From: DATHWB01 sp041744795
GTDB lineage: Bacteria > Actinomycetota > Acidimicrobiia > Spongiisociales > ZC4RG35
DNA: 64,000 nt
NCBI GenBank assembly: GCA_041744795.1
Contig: JBGTKD010000173.1
Location: 1-64,000 of the forward strand
Direction: 5' to 3'
Both the position numbers and the translations under genes were made by a program. The notes beneath the pieces were generated by a model, which worked only from the letters and a program-made list of their open reading frames with translations, ran no database searches and was not told the DNA's origin. The first letter of the stretch is position 1, and the number at the start of each line of letters is the position of its first letter. This document shows, piece after piece, positions 33,866 through 42,122 of this stretch.

Positions 33866-34477
33866 CTATTGAGGACGTTCCAACCCGAAGATATCCCTGG
33901 TGCGGGTGTAGTTGGGTCCGCCCATTCGCCCGATCAGATCGAGTCCGGCCTGATCCACTCGCGTTCCCACCAGCAGGTCCTCACGAACGTGAAATGCTAC
34001 GACCTCGCCGATGACGACCGTTGCGTTCATCGGTGCCCGACCGACGGGAACCAGTTGGGTGACCCTGCATTCGAGGTTCGCCTTCGCCTCACCGACCATC
34101 GGTGCAGCCACGCAGGTACCCACAACGGCGGTCAGCCCGGCGAGCTCGAATTCGTCTATATCGGGCGGGTAACGGCCCGAAGTCAGATTCATGGCGTCCG
34201 CTAGGTCACCAGACACCATGCTGACAGTGAACTCCCCTGTCGCCTCCACGTTGCGCAACGTGTCCTTGGACTTTTCGGAGTCAACCAGGGGCGAGAAAAG
34301 AACCGTCGGAGGCGTGGCGGCGACCGCATTGAAGAACGAAAACGGAGCGAGATTGTGGTTGCCGTCGACGTCGACTGTCCCGATCCAGCCGATTGGCCGG
34401 GGCACCACGAGTCCAATTAGAAGTTTGTAGGCGTCGATTGGCTCGACGGTCGAAGGATCGACGAAACGTTTGACCAC
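33866..34477 (-). CDS. Flavin reductase family protein (flavoprotein oxidoreductase)
   Basis: This 203-residue protein has the split-barrel flavin-binding domain: VPRPIGWIGTVDVDGNHNLA, PFSFFNAVAATPPTVLFSPL, TLRNVEATGEFTVSMVSGDL and the C-terminal RMGGPNYTRTRDIFGLERP. Such proteins bind FMN and act as NAD(P)H:flavin reductases or as small flavoenzymes. The GTG at 34477 has TACCCT 6 nt upstream, a leaderless signature. It is divergent from the phosphotransferase gene, and a 15-bp inverted repeat sits between their -10 elements, so the two may share a regulator. Confidence 0.88.
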   Translation of the reverse strand: MVKRFVDPSTVEPIDAYKLLIGLVVPRPIGWIGTVDVDGNHNLAPFSFFNAVAATPPTVLFSPLVDSEKSKDTLRNVEATGEFTVSMVSGDLADAMNLTSGRYPPDIDEFELAGLTAVVGTCVAAPMVGEAKANLECRVTQLVPVGRAPMNATVVIGEVVAFHVREDLLVGTRVDQAGLDLIGRMGGPNYTRTRDIFGLERPQ

Positions 34478-34483
34478 ACTCGG

Positions 34484-34489
34484 AGGGTA
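34484..34489 (-). promoter_or_regulatory. Putative -10 element for the leaderless flavin reductase gene
   Basis: On the minus strand TACCCT is followed by 6 nt and the GTG at 34477. Confidence 0.45.
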
Positions 34490-34494
34490 CAGAA

Positions 34495-34509
34495 GCTACC
34501 CGCGGTAGC
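34495..34509. promoter_or_regulatory. 15-bp inverted repeat between divergent genes, candidate shared operator
   Basis: GCTACC (34495-34500), CGC, GGTAGC (34504-34509). The right arm overlaps the plus-strand -10 hexamer and the left arm lies 5 nt from the minus-strand one. Confidence 0.4.
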
Positions 34510-34511
34510 CT
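34506..34511 (+). promoter_or_regulatory. Putative -10 element for the phosphotransferase gene
   Basis: TAGCCT is followed by 8 nt and the GTG at 34520. Confidence 0.4.
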
Positions 34512-34519
34512 CCTGAGTC

Positions 34520-35590
34520 GTGAGCGAACAGCCGCTTCCCGAACACATCGAGGTCCGACCCGACGAAGGGTTCGACACCGCACGCCTCCAGGAGTACCTG
34601 CGTGACCAACTGGAGGGCTCCGAAGAGCCCCTCTCGGTACGCCAGTTCTCACGGGGAAAGGCCAATCTCACCTACTTGCTGCGATTCGGCGAGAGCGACG
34701 ACGCCCGCGAGTACGTGCTGCGCAGGCCGCCGCTGGGACCGGTCGCGCCGGGATCGCACGACATGGCACGCGAGTACAGGGTCCTTTCGACACTGTGGCA
34801 AGGTTTTCCGAAGGCGGCACGCGCCTACTTGTTCTGCGAAGACACCTCGGTAATAGGGGCCGAGTTCTTCGTCATGGAGCGTCTCCACGGGCTCGTCGTG
34901 CAAGGCGTCGTACCGCCTGAGTTCGGTTCAGGACAAGACCCTGTCTCCAATCGGGCCCTCTCGGAGGTAGTCGTCGACACACTCGCCGAGTTCCACCAGG
35001 TCAGCCCGGAAGAAGCCGGACTCGCCGATCTCGGTCACCCGGATGGCTTCATGGAACGACAGGTGAGCGGGTGGACGGGTCGCTGGGAGAAGGCCAAACA
35101 CGATGACAACCCGCTGGCCATTGAACTGGCACGGTGGCTGGAGGACCACATTCCTCCCGCCGGACCGACGACTCTGCTCCACAACGACTGGCGACTCGAC
35201 AACCTTGCGGTGGCGTACGACGACCCTGGCACCTGTGTAGCGGTATACGACTGGGACATGTGTACCCGAGGCGACGCCTTCGCCGATCTCGGAACTCTCA
35301 TGTCGGTCTGGTATGACCCGGGAGAAGCACCCTCCTCTCTCAACACGATGCCCACTTTCACACCAGGATGGATGCCCAGGACCGAAGCCATCGAGCGCTA
35401 CGGAGTGCGATCGGGTTTCGACCTCACCCACGTGGATTGGTACGTCGTCTTCGGAACTTTCAAGCTCGCCGTGGTGCTCCAGCAGATCTACATCCGATGG
35501 TTGCGGGGCCAGACAGCCGACGATCGGTTCTCGATCATGGGCGACGGCGCCCGCCAACTGCTCGAACTGGCCGCCTCCCGCCGGCGCTGA
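34520..35590 (+). CDS. APH-family phosphotransferase (ACAD10/FadE36-like kinase fold)
   Basis: This protein has the aminoglycoside-phosphotransferase kinase fold. The nucleotide loop is QFSRGKANLTYLLRFG, the catalytic loop LLHNDWRLDNLAV (about 218-230) and the metal Asp lies in AVYDWDMCTRGDAFADLG. The pattern, with VLRRPPLGPVAPGSHDMARE near residue 70, is that of the group linked to acyl-CoA dehydrogenases (ACAD10, mycobacterial FadE36), which in known members phosphorylates hydroxyacyl-CoA. Antibiotic resistance is unlikely. At 356 aa it is full length. It is followed by a PPOX gene 20 nt downstream. Confidence 0.85.
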   Translation: MSEQPLPEHIEVRPDEGFDTARLQEYLRDQLEGSEEPLSVRQFSRGKANLTYLLRFGESDDAREYVLRRPPLGPVAPGSHDMAREYRVLSTLWQGFPKAARAYLFCEDTSVIGAEFFVMERLHGLVVQGVVPPEFGSGQDPVSNRALSEVVVDTLAEFHQVSPEEAGLADLGHPDGFMERQVSGWTGRWEKAKHDDNPLAIELARWLEDHIPPAGPTTLLHNDWRLDNLAVAYDDPGTCVAVYDWDMCTRGDAFADLGTLMSVWYDPGEAPSSLNTMPTFTPGWMPRTEAIERYGVRSGFDLTHVDWYVVFGTFKLAVVLQQIYIRWLRGQTADDRFSIMGDGARQLLELAASRRR

Positions 35591-35596
35591 CGGAGG

Positions 35597-35602
35597 TACG
35601 GT
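35597..35602 (+). promoter_or_regulatory. Putative -10 element for the PPOX-class gene
   Basis: TACGGT is followed by 8 nt and the ATG at 35611. Confidence 0.35.
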
Positions 35603-35610
35603 CAGCCATC

Positions 35611-35958
35611 ATGTTCCACCAACTCGAAGAGGAACGCTTCGTAAGCGTCCAGACCTTCCGCCGAAGCGGAGTTGCGGTGGCCACCCCGGTCTGGTTCGCG
35701 CTCCTAGAGAGCGGGTTCGTTTTTGGCACCCACGCGGACTCGGGCAAGATCCGTCGGATCCGCTCGAACCCTTCCGTCCGATTCGCGGCTGCCAACTATC
35801 GCGGCCTCGAACGAGGCGAATACACCGAGGGTCTGGCGTCGATTCTCGAAGGTGACGAACTAGTCGCCGCCGAAGCAGCGTTGGCCGACAAGTACGGGTG
35901 GCAATGGCCGCCGTTCTCGCGCCTGATCGACTGCTACGTGCGCGTCGAAGCTCGTTGA
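35611..35958 (+). CDS. PPOX class F420-dependent oxidoreductase-like protein
   Basis: This 115-residue split-barrel protein matches the small F420/flavin-binding family: FVSVQTFRRSGVAVATPVWF at the start, then GKIRRIRSNPSVRFAA and EGLASILEGDELVAAEAAL, and a final DCYVRVEA. In actinobacteria these proteins use F420 or bind heme or flavin. The ATG at 35611 marks the start of family sequence; the frame stays open upstream but inside the kinase gene. TACGGT lies 8 nt before the start, and GGAGGT is somewhat too far to be the ribosome-binding site. Confidence 0.85.
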   Translation: MFHQLEEERFVSVQTFRRSGVAVATPVWFALLESGFVFGTHADSGKIRRIRSNPSVRFAAANYRGLERGEYTEGLASILEGDELVAAEAALADKYGWQWPPFSRLIDCYVRVEAR

Positions 35959-36125
35959 ACAAGCCGAGAGAACCCATCGCGCACCCGCTCGCCGTAACGG
36001 GCGGCTAGAACGCCTGCTCCCATCGACAAGACTGCGACCGTCGGGACTAAGAACTCCAGTCGCACTCCCAAGTCGAGCACCACGTCGGTCACTGGACCGG
36101 AAAGGAGCTCAGAGGAAGGAAACAT
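35934..36125 (-). CDS. Possible small single-pass membrane protein
   Basis: This 63-residue frame has one hydrophobic segment (LEFLVPTVAVLSMGAGVLA, about 23-42) followed by a basic tail (YGERVRDGFSRLVQRAST), consistent with a small membrane protein. The ATG at 36125 has GAGG 5 nt upstream. It overlaps the convergent PPOX gene by 25 nt and has no recognisable family, so it may be spurious. Confidence 0.4.
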   Translation of the reverse strand: MFPSSELLSGPVTDVVLDLGVRLEFLVPTVAVLSMGAGVLAARYGERVRDGFSRLVQRASTRT

Positions 36126-36221
36126 CGAACCTCATCATCCCGGCAGGGCGCGGTCCTGTCAACGCAGCAACGCCACAGTTGCCCACTGGTAGTCCGTGTC
36201 GTGCCTAATCTCAGAGATGAC

Positions 36222-36713
36222 ATGCCATCCGTACGCGCCATGGCGCCGACTGACTGGCCAGCGATCTACCGCATCTACGAAGACGGGATCGCCACCGGCA
36301 CCGCCACCCTCGACACGATCGCACCCTCATGGATTGCGTGGGATTCGGCGCATCTCGCCTCCTGCCGGGTTGTCGCCGAAGAAGATGGTGAAGTCGTCGC
36401 ATGGGCTGCTCTCACCCCCGTGACGGGACGGTGCGCCTATGGCGGGGTCGCAGAGCTCTCGATTTACGTCGCCGAAGACTCGCGAGGCCAGAAGCTGGGT
36501 CAACTGCTACTAGATGCCCTTGTCACCAAATCCGAAGAAGCGGGGTTCTGGACACTCCAGGCTCAGATCTTCGAGGAAAACTCAGTGAGCGTCCACATCC
36601 ACGAGACCGCTGGCTTCAGGATCGTGGGCGTACGAGAACGAATAGGACAGGTCAACGGCAGATGGCACGACGTCGTGCTGATGGAACGCCGCTCCCAAAC
36701 AGTCGGATCGTAA
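36222..36713 (+). CDS. GNAT family N-acetyltransferase (phosphinothricin-acetyltransferase-like)
   Basis: The 163-residue protein follows the PAT/Bar subgroup: VRAMAPTDWPAIYRIYEDGI at the start, then AWAALTPVTGRCAYGGVAEL, the acetyl-CoA loop DSRGQKLGQLLLDAL and HETAGFRIVGVRERIG. Members acetylate the amino group of phosphinothricin, methionine sulfoximine or similar amino-acid analogues. I chose the ATG at 36222, which begins the family sequence; a GTG at 36201 is possible and a TAATCT hexamer lies 10 nt before the ATG. It stands alone between short intergenic regions. Confidence 0.88.
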   Translation: MPSVRAMAPTDWPAIYRIYEDGIATGTATLDTIAPSWIAWDSAHLASCRVVAEEDGEVVAWAALTPVTGRCAYGGVAELSIYVAEDSRGQKLGQLLLDALVTKSEEAGFWTLQAQIFEENSVSVHIHETAGFRIVGVRERIGQVNGRWHDVVLMERRSQTVGS

Positions 36714-36833
36714 GCCCGAGCCAGGTCTGAGATGTCTTAAGGGCCACTGGAGCCGCTGCCCGGTGACTAGTCATTCCGATTCCTCTGGAGATGGTGCTCT
36801 CGCTCATGAGTCGGAACTCCCGATACATGAAAC

Positions 36834-37838
36834 ATGGAAGCCAGCACCCTCACCCCCGCAGCCCCCGGTATTTCGCTGGGACGCACCCGGATTTCAATCG
36901 TCGTCGCCGGTGCCGCGGTCGTTATGGCACTCGCCGAACTCGTCGGCACCCGCCTGGGCCGCGAACTCATAGATCCCCTCCGGATGGTGACGGTCTTCGG
37001 TCTCGTCCTGGCCACCGCCTCCCTCCACGGCATCTACGTTCGTCACATCTTCGCCGAGAGCACTCGTCGGTTGCGGGACCACTTCGAGACCAACCTGGCG
37101 ACGTCGAAAGACACCTTTATTGCCAACGTGTCACACGGCTTGCGAACCCCACTGACCGGCGTAGTGGGCTTCGCTCATCTCTTGAAAGACTCGCCGTTGG
37201 CCCAAACGGACAGAGAGTTCGTCGGCATGATCATCGCCGAGTCTGCCGAGCTGAGCCGGATGGTCGATGACCTCGTCACCGCCGCCCAGCTCGACGCCAA
37301 CGCCGTACCCATCAATGTCGAAGCCGTGTCGATGTACCAAGAGGTAGAGCGAGTCTGCGACTTCATGGATCTCATCGGCGCCGAGATCGGAATCGACCTC
37401 CAGGATGTGGACGTGATGGTCGACCCGACCCACTTCAACCAGGTGTTGCGCAACCTCCTCACGAATGCCCATCGTCACGGCAAGCCGACGATCACAGTTC
37501 GAGGAGCTGTCGCAAACGGCAAGTACGTGTGCCATGTTGTCGACCAGGGACCCGGAGTGACACCGAAAGACCAATCCCGGCTCTTCTCCCGGTTCTCATC
37601 GTCCGTGTTCGGCAGCCAGTTCACGGGCTCGGTCGGACTCGGATTGGCGGTCGTCGCCGAACTGAGCGCCCGGATGGGCTGCGAGATCTCATACCGTCGA
37701 ATCCGTGGCGAGACTCAGTTCGTTCTGTCCATTCCACTTGCCGAACACCAGTCCGGGCAGATGGAGCGGGTCGTACGTCCCGCCTCCGCCCGCCGAGAAG
37801 TCCGTGTTTCCCCCCATCTCCAGGTCGTTTCGGCCTGA
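36834..37838 (+). CDS. Membrane histidine kinase with an altered H-box
   Basis: Two hydrophobic segments (about 21-39 and 50-66) precede a HisKA domain with phosphoacceptor His101 in NVSHGLRTPLTG and a HATPase domain with LRNLLTNAHRHG, VVDQGPGVTP and SVGLGLAVVAE. The residue after the phosphoacceptor His is Gly rather than the usual Glu, which takes part in phosphotransfer and phosphatase activity, so the balance of activities may be unusual. A basic C-terminal tail of about 35 residues follows the ATPase domain. There is no adjacent response regulator. At 334 aa it is small but complete. It is followed 26 nt later by a zinc-ribbon peptide gene. Confidence 0.88.
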   Translation: MEASTLTPAAPGISLGRTRISIVVAGAAVVMALAELVGTRLGRELIDPLRMVTVFGLVLATASLHGIYVRHIFAESTRRLRDHFETNLATSKDTFIANVSHGLRTPLTGVVGFAHLLKDSPLAQTDREFVGMIIAESAELSRMVDDLVTAAQLDANAVPINVEAVSMYQEVERVCDFMDLIGAEIGIDLQDVDVMVDPTHFNQVLRNLLTNAHRHGKPTITVRGAVANGKYVCHVVDQGPGVTPKDQSRLFSRFSSSVFGSQFTGSVGLGLAVVAELSARMGCEISYRRIRGETQFVLSIPLAEHQSGQMERVVRPASARREVRVSPHLQVVSA

Positions 37839-37864
37839 ACCAACAGAAAGAGAGCAATACGATC

Positions 37865-38041
37865 ATGAGCATCCTGACCCGAAGCAAGGCCGATTGCACC
37901 GATCACGAATGGGTGTCGACTGTCAACTCTGGCCTTCGTCGCAACATCTGCCAGGTCTGTCGCGCCATCACGCTCGAGCCGGTAACACACGAGTTTTCCG
38001 TTGCTCGTTCGCTGCAGAAGGTGGCTGCCGCAGCCAGCTGA
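37865..38041 (+). CDS. Small zinc-ribbon-like protein
   Basis: This 58-residue protein has one potential zinc site made by Cys11 and His14 (CTDHEW) and Cys29 and Cys32 (CQVCRAI). It has no membrane segment or catalytic motif. The ATG at 37865 follows AGAAAGAGAG about 8 nt upstream; the longer frame to 37529 lies within the kinase gene in another frame. It sits 26 nt after the kinase gene and 45 nt before the acyl-CoA ligase gene. It is a candidate accessory or adaptor of the kinase, but that is only positional. Similar small CxxC proteins of unknown function occur in Acidimicrobiia. Confidence 0.68.
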   Translation: MSILTRSKADCTDHEWVSTVNSGLRRNICQVCRAITLEPVTHEFSVARSLQKVAAAAS

Positions 38042-38086
38042 CACTCTCGTTTGAGTCGCTGTCGCTCGCAGGGGAGAATCCCCCAC

Positions 38087-39700
38087 ATGATCGACAGCAC
38101 CATGTCCGACTTCCCGCTCACCGTCACACACCTTCTGCGACATGGGCGGACGATTTATCCCGCATCCAAGGTCTTTACCTATCACGGACCGGATGCCGAG
38201 ATCGCAGAGGCCACCTTTCCCGAGGTAGCCGACAGAGCGGATCGGTTGGCATCGGCCCTCCGCCGTCTCGGTGTGGAGCGCGGTGACCGTGTAGGCACCT
38301 TCATGTGGAACAACCAGCGTCACATGGAGGCATACCTGGCCGTTCCCTCAATGGGGGCTGTCCTCCACACTCTCAACATCCGCTTGTTCGAAGAACAACT
38401 CGCCTTCGTCGTGAACCACGGGGCGGACAGAGTGGTGATCGTCGACGGCTCCATCGCTCCGCTACTGGCTGCGGTTCGAGATCAGCTCCAAACCGTCGAA
38501 CACATCGTGGTCGCCGGAAAGGGTGACCTCTCGGGGCTGGGGGAAACACTCGACTACGAGGAAATGATCGCCGCTGAAGAATCGGGCTTCGACTATCCCG
38601 AGTTGGACGAGCGTTCGGCGGCGGCGATGTGTTACACCAGCGGGACAACGGGGAACCCGAAAGGCGTCGTCTACTCACACCGGTCCACATTCCTGCACTG
38701 CTTCAACGTCATGTCGGCCAACACTCTTGGCCTCACGGAGCAAGACAGGGTGCTGATGATCGTTCCGCAGTTTCACGCCGGCGCGTGGGGAATGCCCTAC
38801 GGGGCGTGGGCGGCGGGTGCGGACATCGTGATGCCCCAGGGCTATCTCCAGTCTGGGCCGATCGTCGACGTGATCGAACGCACTCGTCCCACTGTGTCGG
38901 GCGCAGTTCCCACGGTGCTGAACGACGTGCTCCACAACCAACCCGGCGCAGATCTCAGCTCATTTCGCTTTATCACCTGCGGCGGGTCGGCTGTGCCTCG
39001 GGCGCTTATGGAAGGCTTCGAGCAGACTTTTGGCGTCGAGGTCATCCAGGCATGGGGTATGACCGAGACATCGCCCCTTGGCGCCATCGCCCGTCCGCCC
39101 AAGCACGCTCCCGAGTCGGAGCGCATGAACTGGAAGTCCAAGACGGGCCGCATCCTGGCCGGCGTCGAGATTCGGATCTGCGACGACGCTGGCAACAACC
39201 TTGCCTGGGATGGGACGGCCCAAGGCGAGATCGAGATTCGGGGTCCCTGGATCACCGCGTCCTATCACCTCGACCCGACCGAGGAGAAGTTCCACGACGG
39301 ATGGTTGCGCACCGGCGACGTGGGCACCATCACTGCCGAGGGATATGTTCAGATCTCGGACCGGGCCAAAGATGTCATCAAATCAGGGGGAGAGTGGATC
39401 AGTTCGGTCGATCTCGAGAACGAACTGATGGCCCACTCTGCCGTTGTGGAGGCAGTAGTGGTCGGCGTTCCCGATGACCGTTGGGATGAGCGCCCACTGG
39501 CCTGCGTCGTGCTGGCCCCAGGGGCAGAGGTCACACCCGAGGAGTTGCAAGAGTTCCTGTCTACGCGCGTCGCGAAATTCTGGGTGCCCGAGCGCTGGGC
39601 GTTCATCGACGAGGTTCCGAAAACCTCCGTAGGCAAGTTCGATAAGAAGCGCCTGCGCGCCCAACAGGCGGCAGGAGAACTGGAGATCACCGAGCTCTGA
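38087..39700 (+). CDS. Fatty-acid (medium/long-chain) acyl-CoA ligase
   Basis: This ANL enzyme makes acyl-CoA from a free acid with ATP. Motifs are the P-loop CYTSGTTGNPKGVVYSHRS, VPQFHAGAWGMPY, QAWGMTETSPLGA, RTGDVGTITAEGYVQISDR and the C-terminal TSVGKFDKKRLR with the catalytic Lys. It resembles FadD-type and AlkK-type ligases (537 aa from this start). The ATG at 38087 has GGGGAG at 10 nt upstream. No beta-oxidation gene is adjacent, so the chain length is unknown. It ends 45 nt from the convergent cobT gene. Confidence 0.93.
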   Translation: MIDSTMSDFPLTVTHLLRHGRTIYPASKVFTYHGPDAEIAEATFPEVADRADRLASALRRLGVERGDRVGTFMWNNQRHMEAYLAVPSMGAVLHTLNIRLFEEQLAFVVNHGADRVVIVDGSIAPLLAAVRDQLQTVEHIVVAGKGDLSGLGETLDYEEMIAAEESGFDYPELDERSAAAMCYTSGTTGNPKGVVYSHRSTFLHCFNVMSANTLGLTEQDRVLMIVPQFHAGAWGMPYGAWAAGADIVMPQGYLQSGPIVDVIERTRPTVSGAVPTVLNDVLHNQPGADLSSFRFITCGGSAVPRALMEGFEQTFGVEVIQAWGMTETSPLGAIARPPKHAPESERMNWKSKTGRILAGVEIRICDDAGNNLAWDGTAQGEIEIRGPWITASYHLDPTEEKFHDGWLRTGDVGTITAEGYVQISDRAKDVIKSGGEWISSVDLENELMAHSAVVEAVVVGVPDDRWDERPLACVVLAPGAEVTPEELQEFLSTRVAKFWVPERWAFIDEVPKTSVGKFDKKRLRAQQAAGELEITEL

Positions 39701-39745
39701 GCGGGGCCGCTGAGGTAATCGCCGGACAGGAAAGCATCAGGCACG

Positions 39746-40738
39746 TCACTCCAGGCCCCACTCCTCGAATGTGGCAACGTCGACGACGGCCGCGGCAGCT
39801 AATCGCACCAGAGGCAGCGCCACAAGGGCGCCTGACCCCTCCCCCAGTCGAATGTCGAGGTCCAGCAGGGGTTCGAGCCCTAGACGCTCAAGAACCAAGC
39901 GGTGCCCTGGCTCAGACGAAACGTGAGATGCAAGGCAATGGGTGAGCGAACCGGGGACTGCGAATCCGAGCGGCAGGGCCGAAGATGCGGTCGCGTAACC
40001 GTCCAATAGGACAGGTATCGACCGGAGGCGAGCCTCGGCGATCGCACCGGCCAAAACGGCGTGTTCGGATCCGCCCAGGCGACGAAGGATCTCCATGGGA
40101 TGGTCAGGGCCGACGCGGGCCACCGCATCGATTACCGCAGCCTTCTTCCTCGCAAAGCCATCGTCGTCGACACCTGCGCCTCGACCGACGAAAGATTCCG
40201 ACGCACCACCACAAATGGCGGCCGATATCGCCGCGCTGGCCGTCGAGTTGCCTATGCCCATTTCCCCGACGAGAAGAAGATCGCAGTCCAGCTTGGACAC
40301 CGTCTCGCGACCAATGGCGACTAGGTGCTCAAATCGCTCGGTTGTCAACGCGTCATCGGTGACGATGTCAGCCGTCGGGAAACCCACCCCGGCATCCACC
40401 AGTCGTAGCGCAACTCCGAGTTGTTCGACCATCACTGCCGAAGTGGCTACGCCAGCCTTAATGGCGTCCAACACCGCCCTCGTGACTTCTGCGGGATAGG
40501 CCGAGACGCCTCGTTCCACCACGCCATGGTCCCCCGCCGCGAGAACCAGGGCCGGACTGGTCACCTCGGGCACATCCGTGCGCTGCCAGGCCGCCAGCCA
40601 GGCGGCCACGTCGTCGAGTCTGGCAAGAGCGCCGGGTGGACGGAGCACTCGTTTCGCACGCTGAGTCACGGCTTGGTGATGGAGCCCATCGGGCCCAGGT
40701 GCCTCAGCCAGTTGGCGAAGCAACGAGTCGATCGTCAT
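39746..40738 (-). CDS. cobT: Nicotinate-nucleotide--dimethylbenzimidazole phosphoribosyltransferase
   Basis: CobT activates 5,6-dimethylbenzimidazole (or another base) to its alpha-ribotide for attachment as the lower ligand of cobalamin. Diagnostic motifs are LVLAAGDHGVVERGVSAYP, LVGEMGIGNSTASAAI and the catalytic Glu in DIRLGEGSGALVALPL. The 330-residue length is slightly short of the Salmonella enzyme but complete. It is the last gene of the B12 operon and overlaps cobO as TGATG. The other nucleotide-loop enzymes (CobU, CobS, CobC) are not next to it, so the rest of the loop assembly must be encoded elsewhere. Confidence 0.95.
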   Translation of the reverse strand: MTIDSLLRQLAEAPGPDGLHHQAVTQRAKRVLRPPGALARLDDVAAWLAAWQRTDVPEVTSPALVLAAGDHGVVERGVSAYPAEVTRAVLDAIKAGVATSAVMVEQLGVALRLVDAGVGFPTADIVTDDALTTERFEHLVAIGRETVSKLDCDLLLVGEMGIGNSTASAAISAAICGGASESFVGRGAGVDDDGFARKKAAVIDAVARVGPDHPMEILRRLGGSEHAVLAGAIAEARLRSIPVLLDGYATASSALPLGFAVPGSLTHCLASHVSSEPGHRLVLERLGLEPLLDLDIRLGEGSGALVALPLVRLAAAAVVDVATFEEWGLE

Positions 40739-41307
40739 CAGAAGTCGATGCCGCGCCGGGACATAATTCCTTCGTCGTAGGGGTGCTTGACCTTGACCAT
40801 CTCAGTGACCGTGTCCGCGACCTCGATCAGCTCGGCGGGGGCGTCCCGGCCGGTGACGACGATGTTCACCTTCTCAGGACGGCTTCGGATCGCCTCAACG
40901 ACCTCGACGGTTTCGATCCATCCCCAATTCATCGGATAGGTGACCTCATCGAGGATCACCATGTCGAACTCACCCGACTGGATCCGCTCTGCTGCGAAAG
41001 TCCAAGCCGCCTTGGCTACTGCCTCGGATTCGGACAGTTCGGCGGAGTCCCAGGTGAACCCGTCCCCCAGCGCCCACCAGGCCACGCCCAACTGACGACC
41101 GATAGCCTCCTCGCCCACCTTCCAGTCGCCGGACTTCAGGAACTGGATCACGGCCACTTTCCAGCCGCGAGCTACCGCACGAATCATGATGCCGAAAGCC
41201 GCCGTGCTCTTGCCCTTCCCGTCACCGGTATTGACCACCACGAGGGAAGGCTTTCTGACGAGTGCCTTGGCTGGCGGTTCAAGGGGCGGCTGGTTCGATT
41301 CGTTCAT
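40738..41307 (-). CDS. cobO: Cob(I)yrinic acid a,c-diamide adenosyltransferase
   Basis: CobO (CobA/BtuR type) transfers the adenosyl group of ATP to reduced corrinoid, giving adenosylated corrinoid. The modified P-loop is VVNTGDGKGKSTAAFGIM (about 25-42), and the fingerprint VILDEVTYPMNWGWI and NIVVTGRDAPAELIEVAD follow. It is unrelated in fold to PduO-type enzymes. The 189-residue length is standard. It overlaps btuD by 4 nt (ATGA) and cobT by a TGATG. Imported corrinoids would thus be adenosylated by the product of the same transcript. Confidence 0.96.
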   Translation of the reverse strand: MNESNQPPLEPPAKALVRKPSLVVVNTGDGKGKSTAAFGIMIRAVARGWKVAVIQFLKSGDWKVGEEAIGRQLGVAWWALGDGFTWDSAELSESEAVAKAAWTFAAERIQSGEFDMVILDEVTYPMNWGWIETVEVVEAIRSRPEKVNIVVTGRDAPAELIEVADTVTEMVKVKHPYDEGIMSRRGIDF

Positions 41308-42122
41308 ATCTGCTCCATCGCCGGGTCGAGTTCTGTCGGTGCGTATTCTTCCCGACTCGGGATCACAACTACGCGGCCGTCTCCGTCGTCGAGCACCCGA
41401 ACAGTCGCTCCGTAGTGGGCCCTTATGGATGACTCGGTCAGGACGGTCACCGGTCGGCCTTCTGCCACCACGCTTCCTCCCGCCATCATGACCAGGCGAT
41501 CACAGAATTGCGCCGCAAGCGTGAGGTCATGGATCGCCGCCACAACTGTCAGCCCGCATGACCGCCTCATCGAATCGACGAGGGCGAGAACTCTCTGGGC
41601 ATGGCCCACATCCAACGACGAGGTAGGTTCGTCCAGCAGCAGTAATGGTGAACCCTGTGCCAGCGCGCGCGCCATCACAACACGCTGGATCTCTCCGCCC
41701 GACAATGAACCCACCTCTCGGTCTGCGAGACCCTCGACCTCGAGCGAGCGGAGGCCGGCTTCGGCGGCTTCGAGGTCGCGTCGGGTCTCCGAGCCGAGAA
41801 GCCCGAGGTGCGGCGACCTTCCGAGGAGTACATAGTCCGAAACAGCCATACCCGGAGGGATGACTGGGCGCTGTGGCACGAGTGCCACGGCTCGCGCCAG
41901 CTGATTCCGGCTCATCGATCGAACAGACTGGCCAGACACTCCGACATCGCCGCCGAACGGCACGCCCCCGACGACTGCTCGCAACAGAGTGGTCTTTCCT
42001 GCACCGTTAGGTCCGACGATCCCCACAAAGCCACCTGCGGGCACGTCAAGATCGACACCCTTGACAATGCTGGAACCGCCCAACTCGACCGACACAGACT
42101 CCAACAAGAGCATCTGATTCAT
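41304..42122 (-). CDS. btuD: Cobalamin/iron-siderophore-type ABC transporter ATP-binding protein
   Basis: This is the ATPase of the importer. It contains Walker A GPNGAGKTT, the Q-loop in VALVPQRP, signature LSGGEIQRV, Walker B LLLLDEPTSSLD and the switch His of AAIHDLTLA. The family (FecE/BtuD/FhuC) imports corrinoids or siderophores; the riboswitch and the corrinoid genes on the same transcript make cobalamin the best guess. It overlaps both neighbours by 4 nt (ATGA). Length 272 aa, normal. Confidence 0.93.
   Translation of the reverse strand: MNQMLLLESVSVELGGSSIVKGVDLDVPAGGFVGIVGPNGAGKTTLLRAVVGGVPFGGDVGVSGQSVRSMSRNQLARAVALVPQRPVIPPGMAVSDYVLLGRSPHLGLLGSETRRDLEAAEAGLRSLEVEGLADREVGSLSGGEIQRVVMARALAQGSPLLLLDEPTSSLDVGHAQRVLALVDSMRRSCGLTVVAAIHDLTLAAQFCDRLVMMAGGSVVAEGRPVTVLTESSIRAHYGATVRVLDDGDGRVVVIPSREEYAPTELDPAMEQI

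Noticed and set aside
34520..35590. Aminoglycoside resistance kinase
   Set aside because: The kinase has the acyl-CoA-dehydrogenase-associated motifs, not those of antibiotic phosphotransferases.
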